DNA from: a virus | Length of the DNA: 29,737 nucleotides | Virus record (IMG/VR): IMGVR_UViG_3300000116_000123 | Coordinates: 1 to 29,737 of that record | Reading direction: 5' to 3' (one strand) | Part shown: piece after piece, positions 21,932 through 28,250 of the stretch | How the letters are laid out: each line of letters starts with the position of its first letter | Position numbering within the stretch: the first letter of the stretch is position 1 | Made by a program: the position numbers and the translations under genes | Notes under the pieces: model-generated | Database searches by the model: none | Told to the model about the DNA's origin: nothing | What the model saw: only the letters and a program-made list of their open reading frames with translations

Positions 21932-22241
21932 TTATTATATCCTTAAACACTTTTCTACTGACTTCCTCATACTCTTCCAGTGAGTAAGTCTTCATATCTT
22001 CATTCTCTTCCAGTGGGGTAGCATCAGTGAACCTGCTGTCCATGATGTCCTCTATCTTACTAATAGCTACCTGGATGCCTGAGCATACCAAGTACTCTTC
22101 CTTATCCTCAAAGTATTGTAATACGTCATCAAACATATCAAACTTATTCCAAACCATATAGGCAAGTAGGGTAGTAAAATAATATCTTTCAATCTTGTTG
22201 CGGTCTTCATCACTTACACTAAAGTGTTTCTCTATAGACAT
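21885..22241 (-). CDS. 118-residue acidic hypothetical protein
   Basis: The protein starts MSIEKHFSVSDEDRNKIERYYF and is rich in Glu and Asp, with helices 'FTTLLAYMVWNKFDMFDDVLQYFEDKEEYLVC' and 'EEYEEVSRKVFKDIIIEMYERQIDEF'. It overlaps the exonuclease gene by 23 bases and the DnaA-like gene by 47, the longest overlap in this block, so either this end or the DnaA-like start may be misplaced. No family recognised; an all-helical partner protein is plausible. Confidence 0.55.
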   Translation of the reverse strand: MSIEKHFSVSDEDRNKIERYYFTTLLAYMVWNKFDMFDDVLQYFEDKEEYLVCSGIQVAISKIEDIMDSRFTDATPLEENEDMKTYSLEEYEEVSRKVFKDIIIEMYERQIDEFKGND

Positions 22242-22998
22242 AGTTGTTTATTAGTTCTTCTGAATGGCTGTTCTTGAAGTAGTGATTATAAGTGTTGATG
22301 CCATGTCTTATCTTGTCCTGACCTCTTTCTATAAATTCACCACTACATTCAAATATACCAATATCTTTTGTTCCCTTTTCTATTACGAGGAAAATAAATT
22401 CAGTAGCACCAAAGATATGCATATAGAGTGCAGCTTGTAAATCATAAGAATACTTCTTAGCACTCCACTTAAACTCATCAATAGAAGAACTTGTAGTCTT
22501 TAGATCAATGATTCTTTTCTTATCCTTAGAGATAACATCGGCCTTGGCTCTAAAAGCCAGGCCGTCTATTTCCTGAATGCCTGGTATCTCATAATCACAA
22601 TCATCTATTAAGAAGTTAGCTTCTGCATTATTTCTTAATGCATCAGCCACCCAATAAGCATTAGTCATCTCTGACTCTGTATAGACCATGTGTTCGCCAT
22701 GCTCTTCTACAGCATCCTTAAACTCCTTCTTAGCCTTAGTACCATTAATCACAATTAGCTCATCAATCTTGTGAGGCTCTAAGATACTCATGTGAATTAA
22801 ACGGCCATCACGAAGTGCTTGGCCTGTATCAGAAGTTCTAAGAGACTTTTGGTATGCCTTTGGACTTTGTATTAACTTCTTCAAAGAAGAGCTGCTTAAA
22901 GCGTGCTGACCAAGATGTCCGTAATAAAAAGAGTCATCCTCCATTCTTTTGAGAATGTCGGCCTCTTGCCACTCTTCTCCGTTTAGTAATGTAATCAT
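22219..22998 (-). CDS. PD-(D/E)XK exonuclease (RecE/DUF3799-like)
   Basis: This gene encodes 259 residues. An N-terminal helix 'GQHALSSSSLKKLIQSPKAYQ' (30-50), a conserved 'ALRDGRLIHMSILEP' (61-75), the core 'RAKADVISKDKKRIIDLKTTSS' with D154, D165 and K167, and 'YDLQAALYMHIF' (185-196) with the Gln of motif QxxxY are the typical elements of the RecE-type exonuclease family. It would resect double-strand ends and hand 3' tails to the ERF annealing protein encoded at 28251-28805. The two are separated by about 5 kb, unusual for such pairs. It starts 15 bases downstream of the tRNA-like gene. Confidence 0.85.
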   Translation of the reverse strand: MITLLNGEEWQEADILKRMEDDSFYYGHLGQHALSSSSLKKLIQSPKAYQKSLRTSDTGQALRDGRLIHMSILEPHKIDELIVINGTKAKKEFKDAVEEHGEHMVYTESEMTNAYWVADALRNNAEANFLIDDCDYEIPGIQEIDGLAFRAKADVISKDKKRIIDLKTTSSSIDEFKWSAKKYSYDLQAALYMHIFGATEFIFLVIEKGTKDIGIFECSGEFIERGQDKIRHGINTYNHYFKNSHSEELINNYVYRETL

Positions 22999-23013
22999 AA
23001 TATATAAATTTTG

Positions 23014-23103
23014 TGGCCCTGGTGGGACTCGAACCCACGCACAAGCAGATCTCAGGTAAATACCCTACGTCACAATGCTCTAAACCGTCTGAGCTACAGG
23101 GCC
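23014..23103 (-). tRNA. Atypical tRNA gene, isotype not determined
   Basis: The 90-base minus-strand element has a perfect acceptor stem (GGCCCTG with CAGGGCC), a D arm (GCTC/GAGC with GG in the loop), a T arm (GTGGG-TTCGAGT-CCCAC) and discriminator A. No CCA is encoded. Between D and T arms lie 38 bases instead of the usual 22-23 or about 35 in long-variable-arm tRNAs. They do not form a standard anticodon arm next to the D stem. The best 7-base loop (GTATTTA on a TAGG/CCTG stem) would give anticodon ATT, but is displaced by about seven bases. It may be a decayed or unusual tRNA. Confidence 0.65.
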
Positions 23104-23139
23104 AAGGAAATGTATGAAGGTCTTAATCATCTTATACCA

Positions 23140-23154
23140 ATCTCTAATAGAGAT
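23140..23154. repeat. Small inverted repeat ATCTCT-AAT-AGAGAT
   Basis: A perfect 6-bp stem with a 3-base loop lies in the 65-base gap between the coiled-coil gene and the tRNA gene. There is no T run, so it is not a clear terminator; a processing signal for the tRNA is possible. Confidence 0.3.
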
Positions 23155-23168
23155 CATCTCCTTAAGTT

Positions 23169-23459
23169 TTATATTCTTTTTTCTAAGTGTTCTACTTTCT
23201 TTTCGTAATACTCTATGGTCTCTACTAACCTTCTCATTCTGCCTACTCTAACAGAGTCTGCGAACTTAAGATCATCATTTTCCATTTCAAGCTTAGTGTT
23301 GTATATCATAATCTCACGCATACAAGTACCCATCTTTAGCACCCTTTCAGTAGGGTTCTTATCTGTGGCTTCCTTAATTGCTTTGGCAAGAAACTCCATA
23401 GCATCTAAGTACCTTTCCTTACGCTGTACATCTTTAAGGTCTTTATACATCTGAAGCAT
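23169..23459 (-). CDS. 96-residue coiled-coil hypothetical protein
   Basis: The protein starts MLQMYKDLKDVQRKERYLDAM. It is highly helical and charged, with heptad-like patterns at 'YLDAMEFLAKAIKEATDK' and 'RRLVETIEYYEKKVEHLEKRI'. It overlaps the two-span membrane protein gene by 17 bases. No family is recognised. The second ATG (Met4) is an equally good start. Confidence 0.6.
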   Translation of the reverse strand: MLQMYKDLKDVQRKERYLDAMEFLAKAIKEATDKNPTERVLKMGTCMREIMIYNTKLEMENDDLKFADSVRVGRMRRLVETIEYYEKKVEHLEKRI

Positions 23460-23589
23460 CTTCTAAATGTAATAAATATACAATAATGAATGCTAATAAA
23501 AGAGTATCTATACTTATAGGCAGAAGTGCATCAAGCACTGATAAGCCTATAAAAAACACAAAGGTCAGTAAGTAATGCTGCCACTTCAT
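23443..23589 (-). CDS. 48-residue membrane protein, probably two spans
   Basis: The frame starts MKWQHYLLTFVFFIGLSVLD. It has two hydrophobic stretches (about 6-19 and 28-41) separated by 'DALLPISID'. Its ATG overlaps the upstream stop as ATGA. The size and topology are those of a small holin or a membrane-stress peptide, but no charged C-terminus typical of holins is present, so that is only a possibility. Confidence 0.55.
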   Translation of the reverse strand: MKWQHYLLTFVFFIGLSVLDALLPISIDTLLLAFIIVYLLHLEDASDV

Positions 23590-23738
23590 TTCTTCTTGTT
23601 TCTATCTCTCCAGGTGACATAACAAACTGCAAGACGTTGGTCTTGTCGTTTGTATTCAATCATCATTGTGTCATCGGACATACATCTGCTAACGAACTCC
23701 TCTTGAGTCTCAGTAGCTTTTGGTTTAGGAATTGGCAT
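23586..23738 (-). CDS. 50-residue MPxPKPK-type phage micro-protein
   Basis: The protein begins MPIPKPKATETQEEFVSRCM and continues 'YKRQDQRLAVCYVTW'. I recognise the pattern 'MPxPKPxxxExxxxFxxRCMxDxxMxxEYxxxxQRxAVCxxxW', which occurs in many phages as a short separate protein or as the N-terminus of larger virion proteins. The two cysteines (C19, C39) are conserved in that pattern as I remember it. Function unknown. It overlaps the upstream gene by 14 bases and the membrane-protein gene by 4. Confidence 0.65.
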   Translation of the reverse strand: MPIPKPKATETQEEFVSRCMSDDTMMIEYKRQDQRLAVCYVTWRDRNKKK

Positions 23739-24060
23739 AATCAAAGTTGTGTTTATAGTTATTGTTCTCTACTTTCAATTTATAGTTGTTAAAGGACTGC
23801 ATACCTAATATGTGAGAGTCTGTAGGCACAAAGTACCTCCATCCTTTTAGCCATCCTTTGCTAAGATAGTAAAAGAAGAAAGCTGCTTGCTTTCCAGTAT
23901 TCTTCTCAAAGATGACCGTAGCAGTCATATCAGTCATTGGAATAATCTCCTTAACCACAAAGGTCTCTTTGTTAAAGTTCTGCTCTCTGTCCGTTCTTGA
24001 ATATCGCTCTGCAACATCAGACACATAAGCTTCTAATTCTTGGGCTACTGTCTTATTCAT
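23725..24060 (-). CDS. Conserved hypothetical protein
   Basis: This gene encodes 111 residues: a helical start 'TVAQELEAYVSDVAERYSRTDREQNF', then 'FVVKEIIPMTDMTATVIFEKNTGKQAAFFFYYLSKGWLKGWRYFVPTDSHILGMQSF' and an Asn/Lys/Tyr-rich end. I have seen 'FFYYxxxGxxKGWxYFxPTDSHIxGMxxF' in small Bacteroidetes-phage proteins, but no function is attached to them in my memory. The ATG overlaps the DUF5664 stop (ATGAATAA). Confidence 0.65.
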   Translation of the reverse strand: MNKTVAQELEAYVSDVAERYSRTDREQNFNKETFVVKEIIPMTDMTATVIFEKNTGKQAAFFFYYLSKGWLKGWRYFVPTDSHILGMQSFNNYKLKVENNNYKHNFDYANS

Positions 24061-24349
24061 TGATTATCCTTTCTTGTTCTGATTTCTCTATTTCTAATTG
24101 CAAGTTGGCTAAGGCTCTCCATGCTACTTTTGCAGAATGTCTGATGTTATCATCATCCATCTGCCCAGCTTGTATTAGATGTCTTGCTAAAGCATCTAAA
24201 TGGTCATTAGACTTCTCTCTATCCCAATGAAGTGACTTATCAGGATGATGCTGTTGGTTGCCCGCCCATGAACAGCGAGCAACTTCCATAATAGCATCAG
24301 GGAAATACTTTAATACACCAGAGAATACTGGCTTGTGTTTTCTGCTCAT
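24053..24349 (-). CDS. DUF5664-type dATP/dGTP diphosphohydrolase-like protein
   Basis: I set the start at ATG 24349 (MSRKHKPVFSGVLKYFPDAI), giving 98 residues, because the longer frame would cover two other small genes. 'GVLKYFPDAIMEVARCSWAGNQQHHPDKSLHWDREKSNDHLDALARHLIQAG' matches the DUF5664 family, described as the N-terminal domain of dATP/dGTP diphosphohydrolases. Such an enzyme would remove selected purine dNTPs and could help if the phage uses a modified base. No biosynthesis gene for a modified purine is visible here, so the substrate stays open. It is coupled to the membrane peptide upstream by ATGA. Confidence 0.75.
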   Translation of the reverse strand: MSRKHKPVFSGVLKYFPDAIMEVARCSWAGNQQHHPDKSLHWDREKSNDHLDALARHLIQAGQMDDDNIRHSAKVAWRALANLQLEIEKSEQERIINE

Positions 24350-24429
24350 AACAATATTGCTAATACAGATATTGCAAGTGATAATATCGCAACAAACAAT
24401 TGAATTAATAAAATCTTCATTGAATCCAT
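24346..24429 (-). CDS. 27-residue single-span membrane peptide
   Basis: The frame starts MDSMKILLIQLFVAILSLAI and stops in TGA overlapping the next ATG (ATGA). About 22 of 27 residues are hydrophobic, one membrane helix. It lies in a gap that would otherwise be empty. Chance is a risk at this size; the ATGA junction supports translation. Confidence 0.45.
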   Translation of the reverse strand: MDSMKILLIQLFVAILSLAISVLAILL

Positions 24430-24432
24430 TTG

Positions 24433-24594
24433 TTAGTAGATGGCATTGTCTATCTGTCTGATTAGGTCTCTTAGTTCCCAATGTTCAAACCTACCTGAAA
24501 TCTCTCCATTGTAGGTCTTAATCTTGACATCGTACCAATGCTTATCTTTTTCTTCATCCCTGCCTATAGGGTCTACTTTAACTGTAAAATTCAT
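24433..24594 (-). CDS. 53-residue acidic hypothetical protein
   Basis: The frame starts MNFTVKVDPIGRDEEKDKHW and ends LRDLIRQIDNAIY. It is a strand-turn-strand-helix pattern with no known family. It begins two bases after the ParB-like gene ends, and its stop is three bases before the membrane-peptide start, fitting the packed operon. Confidence 0.55.
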   Translation of the reverse strand: MNFTVKVDPIGRDEEKDKHWYDVKIKTYNGEISGRFEHWELRDLIRQIDNAIY

Positions 24595-24595
24595 A

Positions 24596-25354
24596 CTATC
24601 TTATTTTTCTCATTAATGTATAAGTGTCTTTAACTACCTCATTGAACCATAAAGTGAAGCTTTCATCACCATCAGGAATAGGTTGCTTACTTGCAGTAAG
24701 TTGATTAGTGACTGCATATTTAAATGCATTTACATACCCATAAGCATCATCCGATCTTAATATAAGTGTAGCTGCTTTTCTTAGTGCTTGTGCTGGAAGA
24801 TTGTTCTTGCCCCACTTAGCTACCATATTAGCAAACTCATTAATCACATGGTCGCTTAAATCTTGATTAACAAACTTCAAGTTTCCATTCTTTAGTTGCT
24901 TATGCCCACGCTCTACTCCATCATAGATAGTAGCTACAACACCGTTAGAAAGAACCTTTTGGTACTCAATCATCTTACTTCTTAGGTGCTTGTACTCTTT
25001 GATGCCATTCTCAGAAAAAGACTTTACATAGTCATACAAACTCCAAACCTTATTGTGAGCGTTGAGGTCAATAATAAATCTTTGTACATCATCAAAGTCC
25101 TCTCCATTTAACCAATCAACAATAGAACATGGTACAGAGTCTGCTCCAAGCTCTTTGAGAGCTTGTAGCCTATGCTGTCCTTCAAGAGCATAATATCTCT
25201 TTCCTTTCTTAAACACTTTAATAGTGTCAGCGAATCCATAGTCCTGAATAAGGCTCTTCATCTTTTCTTTGTGTGAGTTGTTTAGATCTCTGTTCCCAAG
25301 AACATAATCAATCTTCTCAATCGGCAGTGTTTCCACTTGTGCAAAATTTAACAT
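24596..25354 (-). CDS. ParB/Srx-domain protein
   Basis: This gene encodes 252 residues. The N-terminal ParB-like fold (1-95) has 'LPIEKIDYVLGNRDLNNSHKEKMKSLIQDYGF' and the nucleotide-binding signature 'ALEGQHRLQALKELG' (56-70), then 'VPCSIVDW'. The C-terminal part is helical, with 'WSLYDYVKSFSENGIKEYKHLRSKM', and does not look like a centromere-binding helix-turn-helix. Phage proteins of this kind often act as transcription or DNA-processing factors rather than partition proteins, and no ParA partner is seen. It is the first gene after the promoter at 25415-25445. Confidence 0.8.
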   Translation of the reverse strand: MLNFAQVETLPIEKIDYVLGNRDLNNSHKEKMKSLIQDYGFADTIKVFKKGKRYYALEGQHRLQALKELGADSVPCSIVDWLNGEDFDDVQRFIIDLNAHNKVWSLYDYVKSFSENGIKEYKHLRSKMIEYQKVLSNGVVATIYDGVERGHKQLKNGNLKFVNQDLSDHVINEFANMVAKWGKNNLPAQALRKAATLILRSDDAYGYVNAFKYAVTNQLTASKQPIPDGDESFTLWFNEVVKDTYTLMRKIR

Positions 25355-25414
25355 AATAAAACATTTTTAATAATACCTACTCTGTTCGGTTTTCGGCTAC
25401 CCCGTTTCATGAAG

Positions 25415-25456
25415 TAAACCTACTAATAAAATGTTTAAATGTCAAGCACCTTTAAC
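25415..25456 (-). promoter_or_regulatory. Early promoter: TTGACA-N17-TAGGTTTA
   Basis: The minus strand carries GTTAAAG (25456-25450), four bases, TTGACA (25445-25440), exactly 17 bases, then TAGGTTTA (25422-25415). The promoter at 29028-29068 has the same order, words and spacing. The start codon at 25354 is about 60 bases downstream. Confidence 0.7.
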
Positions 25457-25462
25457 ACTTTT

Positions 25463-25918
25463 TTAACTATTGTAGCTATCAAAGTATCTTTTAAGGTCAT
25501 TATAGACCTGTCTGATACATGAACTACAAGTAGTCAATCGTTGCTTCTTTCTGAAGACACGATTGTAAATATCTACTAATTGCTTCTGTGTGTTTCTGTC
25601 AATAATACTTCTTTTACGTTCAAAGAACTCACTTACCCATACATACTCTTCTTCTGTAAAGCATTCAGGGTTGTTAAAAGGAAGGAGCTTATTTAACTTA
25701 GCTTTTCGTTCAGAACATCCGCAATCCTCGCCTGCAATGAACTTAACCACATCTGAAACTCCAGTAGCCTCAAAGACCTTCTCAAGCGTATCTCCCACGC
25801 CTTGCGGTGCCGACTCCCTGTTCTCCTTCCATTTTTTGTAAGCCTTGTATTGCTTAGTACGTTTATCCAATGTTTCATAATACTCTTGGTTTTCTTCGTA
25901 TTTTCTAATACTATCCAT
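25463..25918 (-). CDS. Conserved Cys-containing phage protein
   Basis: This gene encodes 151 residues. 'GVGDTLEKVFEATGVSDVVKFIAGEDCGCSERKAKLNKLLPFNNPECFTEEEY' followed by 'RLTTCSSCIRQVYNDLKRYFDSYN' is a family I know from Bacteroidetes phages and prophages. The CxC and CxxC pairs, with one further cysteine, could form a zinc site. The N-terminal 40 residues are Lys/Tyr-rich and helical. No activity is known to me. It is transcribed after the gene at 25911 with an 8-base overlap and ends before the 25.4-kb promoter. Confidence 0.65.
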   Translation of the reverse strand: MDSIRKYEENQEYYETLDKRTKQYKAYKKWKENRESAPQGVGDTLEKVFEATGVSDVVKFIAGEDCGCSERKAKLNKLLPFNNPECFTEEEYVWVSEFFERKRSIIDRNTQKQLVDIYNRVFRKKQRLTTCSSCIRQVYNDLKRYFDSYNS

Positions 25919-26096
25919 AATTCTCCACTCTAATTTCTTCTAACTTATTCCACAATTTTACTGTTCGTTTAATACCATTGATGGCTATCTTAGAGTTTTT
26001 TTCTTTATCTCTAAGGTCATCCTCCCAATGATTTATGCCTTTCTCAGACAAAGCTTGAATCCACCAAATTTCTTCTTGTGTTAAATCTACTTTCAT
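25911..26096 (-). CDS. 61-residue hypothetical protein
   Basis: The protein starts MKVDLTQEEIWWIQALSEKG and ends RVENYG. 'LTQEEIWWIQALSEKGINHWEDDLRDKEKNSKIAINGIKRTVKLWNKL' has two amphipathic helices. It lies five bases after the sigma factor and overlaps the next gene by 8 bases. A small helical regulator is conceivable because of the neighbouring sigma factor, but nothing in the sequence proves it. Confidence 0.6.
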   Translation of the reverse strand: MKVDLTQEEIWWIQALSEKGINHWEDDLRDKEKNSKIAINGIKRTVKLWNKLEEIRVENYG

Positions 26097-26101
26097 ATTT
26101 A

Positions 26102-26647
26102 TTAAATTAAATTATAATCTCCGTTACAAAAGTCCTCCCAATCTTCAGAGAACTTCTCTTTTAATATTCTTTTATTTTCTCTCATGCTGTTAAAGATACT
26201 GGTCAGGCTAATGCCTGATCCAGTTGCTATGTCTCTTAGGCTATAATCGCTTTTAAGGTACTTCTCAGACAATATCTTGTCGTACTTATGCCAACTATCC
26301 ATCTCTCCTTCAATCTTGCTTATAAGCTTATGAAAAGCCGTATCTACAGCCTCATCAAAACAGAACTCTCTAAGTTCGGTATCAATAACATCATCTTCTC
26401 TGATCTCATACCAAATAAACTTATGCCTGGCAGTCTGATAGCTATTGTACATATTCTTTAGTGTTACATAAATAAAGAAGCGGTTTACCTCATCGTCATT
26501 GTACATAATACGCTTCTCATCCTTTACATACTTATGGATGCGTAAGTACATACTTTGTACAAGGTCTTGAGCAGTCTCTTTGTCTGCTCCAAAACCTTTG
26601 ACCATGCGGAGCCAAATCTTATGGTTTTCTGCTAATTTTTCAAGCAT
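26102..26647 (-). CDS. Phage-encoded sigma-70 family factor (ECF-like)
   Basis: This gene encodes 181 residues. Region 2 is seen in 'KETAQDLVQSMYLRIHKYV' (23-41) and 'FFIYVTLKNMYNSYQTARHKF' (57-77), corresponding to core binding and -10 recognition. Region 4 is seen in 'LSEKYLKSDYSLRDIATGSGISLTSIFNSMRENKRILKE', with a helix-turn-helix at about 136-160. The spacing between them is that of small group-4 sigma factors. It could redirect host RNA polymerase to middle or late phage genes, whose leaders lack the early promoter box. It overlaps the resolvase gene by 16 bases. No anti-sigma partner is obvious. Confidence 0.75.
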   Translation of the reverse strand: MLEKLAENHKIWLRMVKGFGADKETAQDLVQSMYLRIHKYVKDEKRIMYNDDEVNRFFIYVTLKNMYNSYQTARHKFIWYEIREDDVIDTELREFCFDEAVDTAFHKLISKIEGEMDSWHKYDKILSEKYLKSDYSLRDIATGSGISLTSIFNSMRENKRILKEKFSEDWEDFCNGDYNLI

Positions 26648-27054
26648 TCTATTTCTATGTTTATTTGGTTGGTTTGTCCGTAGTATTTCTGTAGGTTATC
26701 AAGTCGTACTACATTATGATCCGCTTCCCATATTATTCCTTCCAAGGCATCAAACAATGCCTTGTTCAGGTTGTCGTGCAAATCAGGTCTTGAAGTCATC
26801 CACTTAGCTTCTGCCTTCTTCTTCTTTGACCAACTCTTAGGTATCTCAAACTGATAATGTAGTTTAGTGATATGTATAGGAGTTCCTTTGGGTATAATGC
26901 TAAAATGGTCGGGGAGTTGTTCCCTGACCATTTCTATGATAGCGTTCTTATAATCTACAATCTTTTTAGGCTGATAGTTATGACCGCTACGGGTCATACG
27001 CACAGACTGATGCGGTGTAGGTCTAATGTCCAGTTGTATGCTTACTTTTTCCAA
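26632..27054 (-). CDS. rusA: RusA-family Holliday junction resolvase, TTG start
   Basis: This gene encodes 140 residues. The start is TTG at 27054; the next Met is residue 20 and would remove the first strand. 'SRPDLHDNLNKALFDALEGIIWEADHNVV' (88-116) matches the RusA core 'kPDlDNlxKxxxDaLnGixwxDDxxv', with acidic residues D91, D94, D102 and D112 as the probable metal ligands; a His is inserted between the PDL and DNL parts. The protein would resolve four-way junctions made by the ERF-type recombination before packaging. It overlaps the RecA-like ATPase gene by 32 bases. Confidence 0.85.
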   Translation of the reverse strand: MEKVSIQLDIRPTPHQSVRMTRSGHNYQPKKIVDYKNAIIEMVREQLPDHFSIIPKGTPIHITKLHYQFEIPKSWSKKKKAEAKWMTSRPDLHDNLNKALFDALEGIIWEADHNVVRLDNLQKYYGQTNQINIEIECLKN

Positions 27055-27889
27055 TGTAATCTAAGACTTCAAGTTCTTGTTCTGTAACTTCAGGATAGCC
27101 ATAGTCATTAACAAAGAAACTAAAGTCATCAAAGCTTTTGCTTCGACTGGCTTTACATTTGACTTTAATGATTGACTCGTCTGACTCATCCTTTTCTAAT
27201 TGTATTTGGGTTTCGGCTTTCTTTTCTAAAGCCGATCCCAAATGACCCGTAGGCTTATTACTATTATGATTAGTGTGAATAACAGTTATAATGTGACATT
27301 GGTATTCCTCTGTCCACTTCATAATCTTACCCACTACTTTATTACTTTCTTCTATATTATTTACATCACTTACCAAATCTGCTACACCATCAATTACTAA
27401 TACTCCAACATCATTACTGTATTTAAGAACATGCTCAATCAAATCTAAACGCTCATCATACATAAGACTCCTAAGTCCATAAGTGTTGAAGCACTGCTGT
27501 TCAAGCTTACACATATCCAATACCCTTCTGAAAGTACGCTGGGCATGAAACCTGCCCTGCTCCGTATCAAAGTGGTATAAACATTTGCCATCTCGATGTC
27601 CTTTAATCTTTCCAACAAACCTCTTAGAATCACCTCCAAGGTAAGCTGCTGATAATAAGCTAACTAAAAATGTCTTTTTATGTTTTGGAGGAGCTTGAAT
27701 GAAACTAAAGTTTCCATAAGTTCCTATAGGTGTTGGATAGGTTTGCAATCCTTCTTTGGTTTTATATGAATGTTCTCCAAGGCTTATAGCTACTGGAGGA
27801 TGCTCAATCTGTTCATTTGGGTCGATGTAACACTTTTCGACAAGTAGTTCCATCAAGGCCTCTCGGTCTTGTTCCTTTCTTGATTCCAT
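27023..27889 (-). CDS. RecA-like ATPase (AAA_25 / RepA-type)
   Basis: This gene encodes 288 residues. The P-loop is 'APPKHKKTFLVSLL' (66-79), a glycine-poor Walker A retaining KT (K72, T73). Walker B is 'VLVIDGVADL' (163-172), with the sensor-like 'ITVIHTNHNSNKPTGHLGSALEKKAET' (201-227) that matches RecA/DnaB-like enzymes of the RepA/AAA_25 group. The likely role is helicase loading or helicase in phage replication. No separate DnaB-type helicase, primase or DNA polymerase is seen in the window, so this is the main candidate replication motor. It is followed by RusA and preceded by a hairpin after ssb. Confidence 0.75.
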   Translation of the reverse strand: MESRKEQDREALMELLVEKCYIDPNEQIEHPPVAISLGEHSYKTKEGLQTYPTPIGTYGNFSFIQAPPKHKKTFLVSLLSAAYLGGDSKRFVGKIKGHRDGKCLYHFDTEQGRFHAQRTFRRVLDMCKLEQQCFNTYGLRSLMYDERLDLIEHVLKYSNDVGVLVIDGVADLVSDVNNIEESNKVVGKIMKWTEEYQCHIITVIHTNHNSNKPTGHLGSALEKKAETQIQLEKDESDESIIKVKCKASRSKSFDDFSFFVNDYGYPEVTEQELEVLDYIGKSKHTTGH

Positions 27890-27907
27890 TGCGTTTAGTT
27901 AGTTAAT

Positions 27908-27934
27908 AACCATGGGGGCCGAAGCCCCCTGGTT
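27908..27934. terminator. Strong hairpin between SSB-like and ATPase genes
   Basis: AACCA-T-GGGGGC pairs with GCCCCC-TGGTT around a CGAA loop, 11 bp with one bulge. No T run follows on either strand, so it may be a weak terminator or an RNA-stability element that raises SSB expression over the ATPase. Confidence 0.5.
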
Positions 27935-27947
27935 AGTGAGTAGTCAT

Positions 27948-28247
27948 TTAGAATGGGAAGTCTGCTTCCTCTTCTTTAGGTGCAGCAGCAGGCTGTGCAG
28001 TACGCTCCATGGCTACAATAGAGCCATTAGTCCAAACTACTTTTCCATTTGCTACATAAGTACGGCTCGCTTTAGCTTCCCGTTCTTCTTTTGATTGAGA
28101 AGTGAATACAGAGACGTTATCTCCATAAGCACTTGGCTCATCATTTACAGATACAGTAAGTGGGTAATAGTTTCCTTTCTTACCTTTAACAATCTTAGAC
28201 TTGTCTAACTTATCTAAGTTGATACTAAATTCAATAATTGCACTCAT
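27948..28247 (-). CDS. SSB-like single-stranded DNA-binding protein
   Basis: This gene encodes 99 residues. 'KSKIVKGKKGNYYPLTVSVNDEPSAYGDNVSVFTSQSKEEREAK' has the strands and basic residues of a small OB-fold. The last residues 'APKEEEADFPF' form an acidic tip ending in PF, the partner-docking tail typical of SSB. It would coat ssDNA for replication and for the neighbouring ERF annealase, whose gene ends three bases upstream. The length is below that of classical SSB. The call rests mainly on the tail and on context. Confidence 0.65.
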   Translation of the reverse strand: MSAIIEFSINLDKLDKSKIVKGKKGNYYPLTVSVNDEPSAYGDNVSVFTSQSKEEREAKASRTYVANGKVVWTNGSIVAMERTAQPAAAPKEEEADFPF

Positions 28248-28250
28248 AAT

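Noticed and set aside
23011-23208. Plus-strand frame reading MWPWWDSNPRTSRS
   Set aside because: This is the well-known false frame produced by reading a tRNA gene on the opposite strand.
24053-24481. 142-residue version of the DUF5664 protein
   Set aside because: The extra 44 residues overlap two coupled micro-genes and do not belong to the family pattern.
24596-25354. Plasmid-type partition system
   Set aside because: Only a ParB-like protein is present, with no ParA and no centromere-like repeats next to it.
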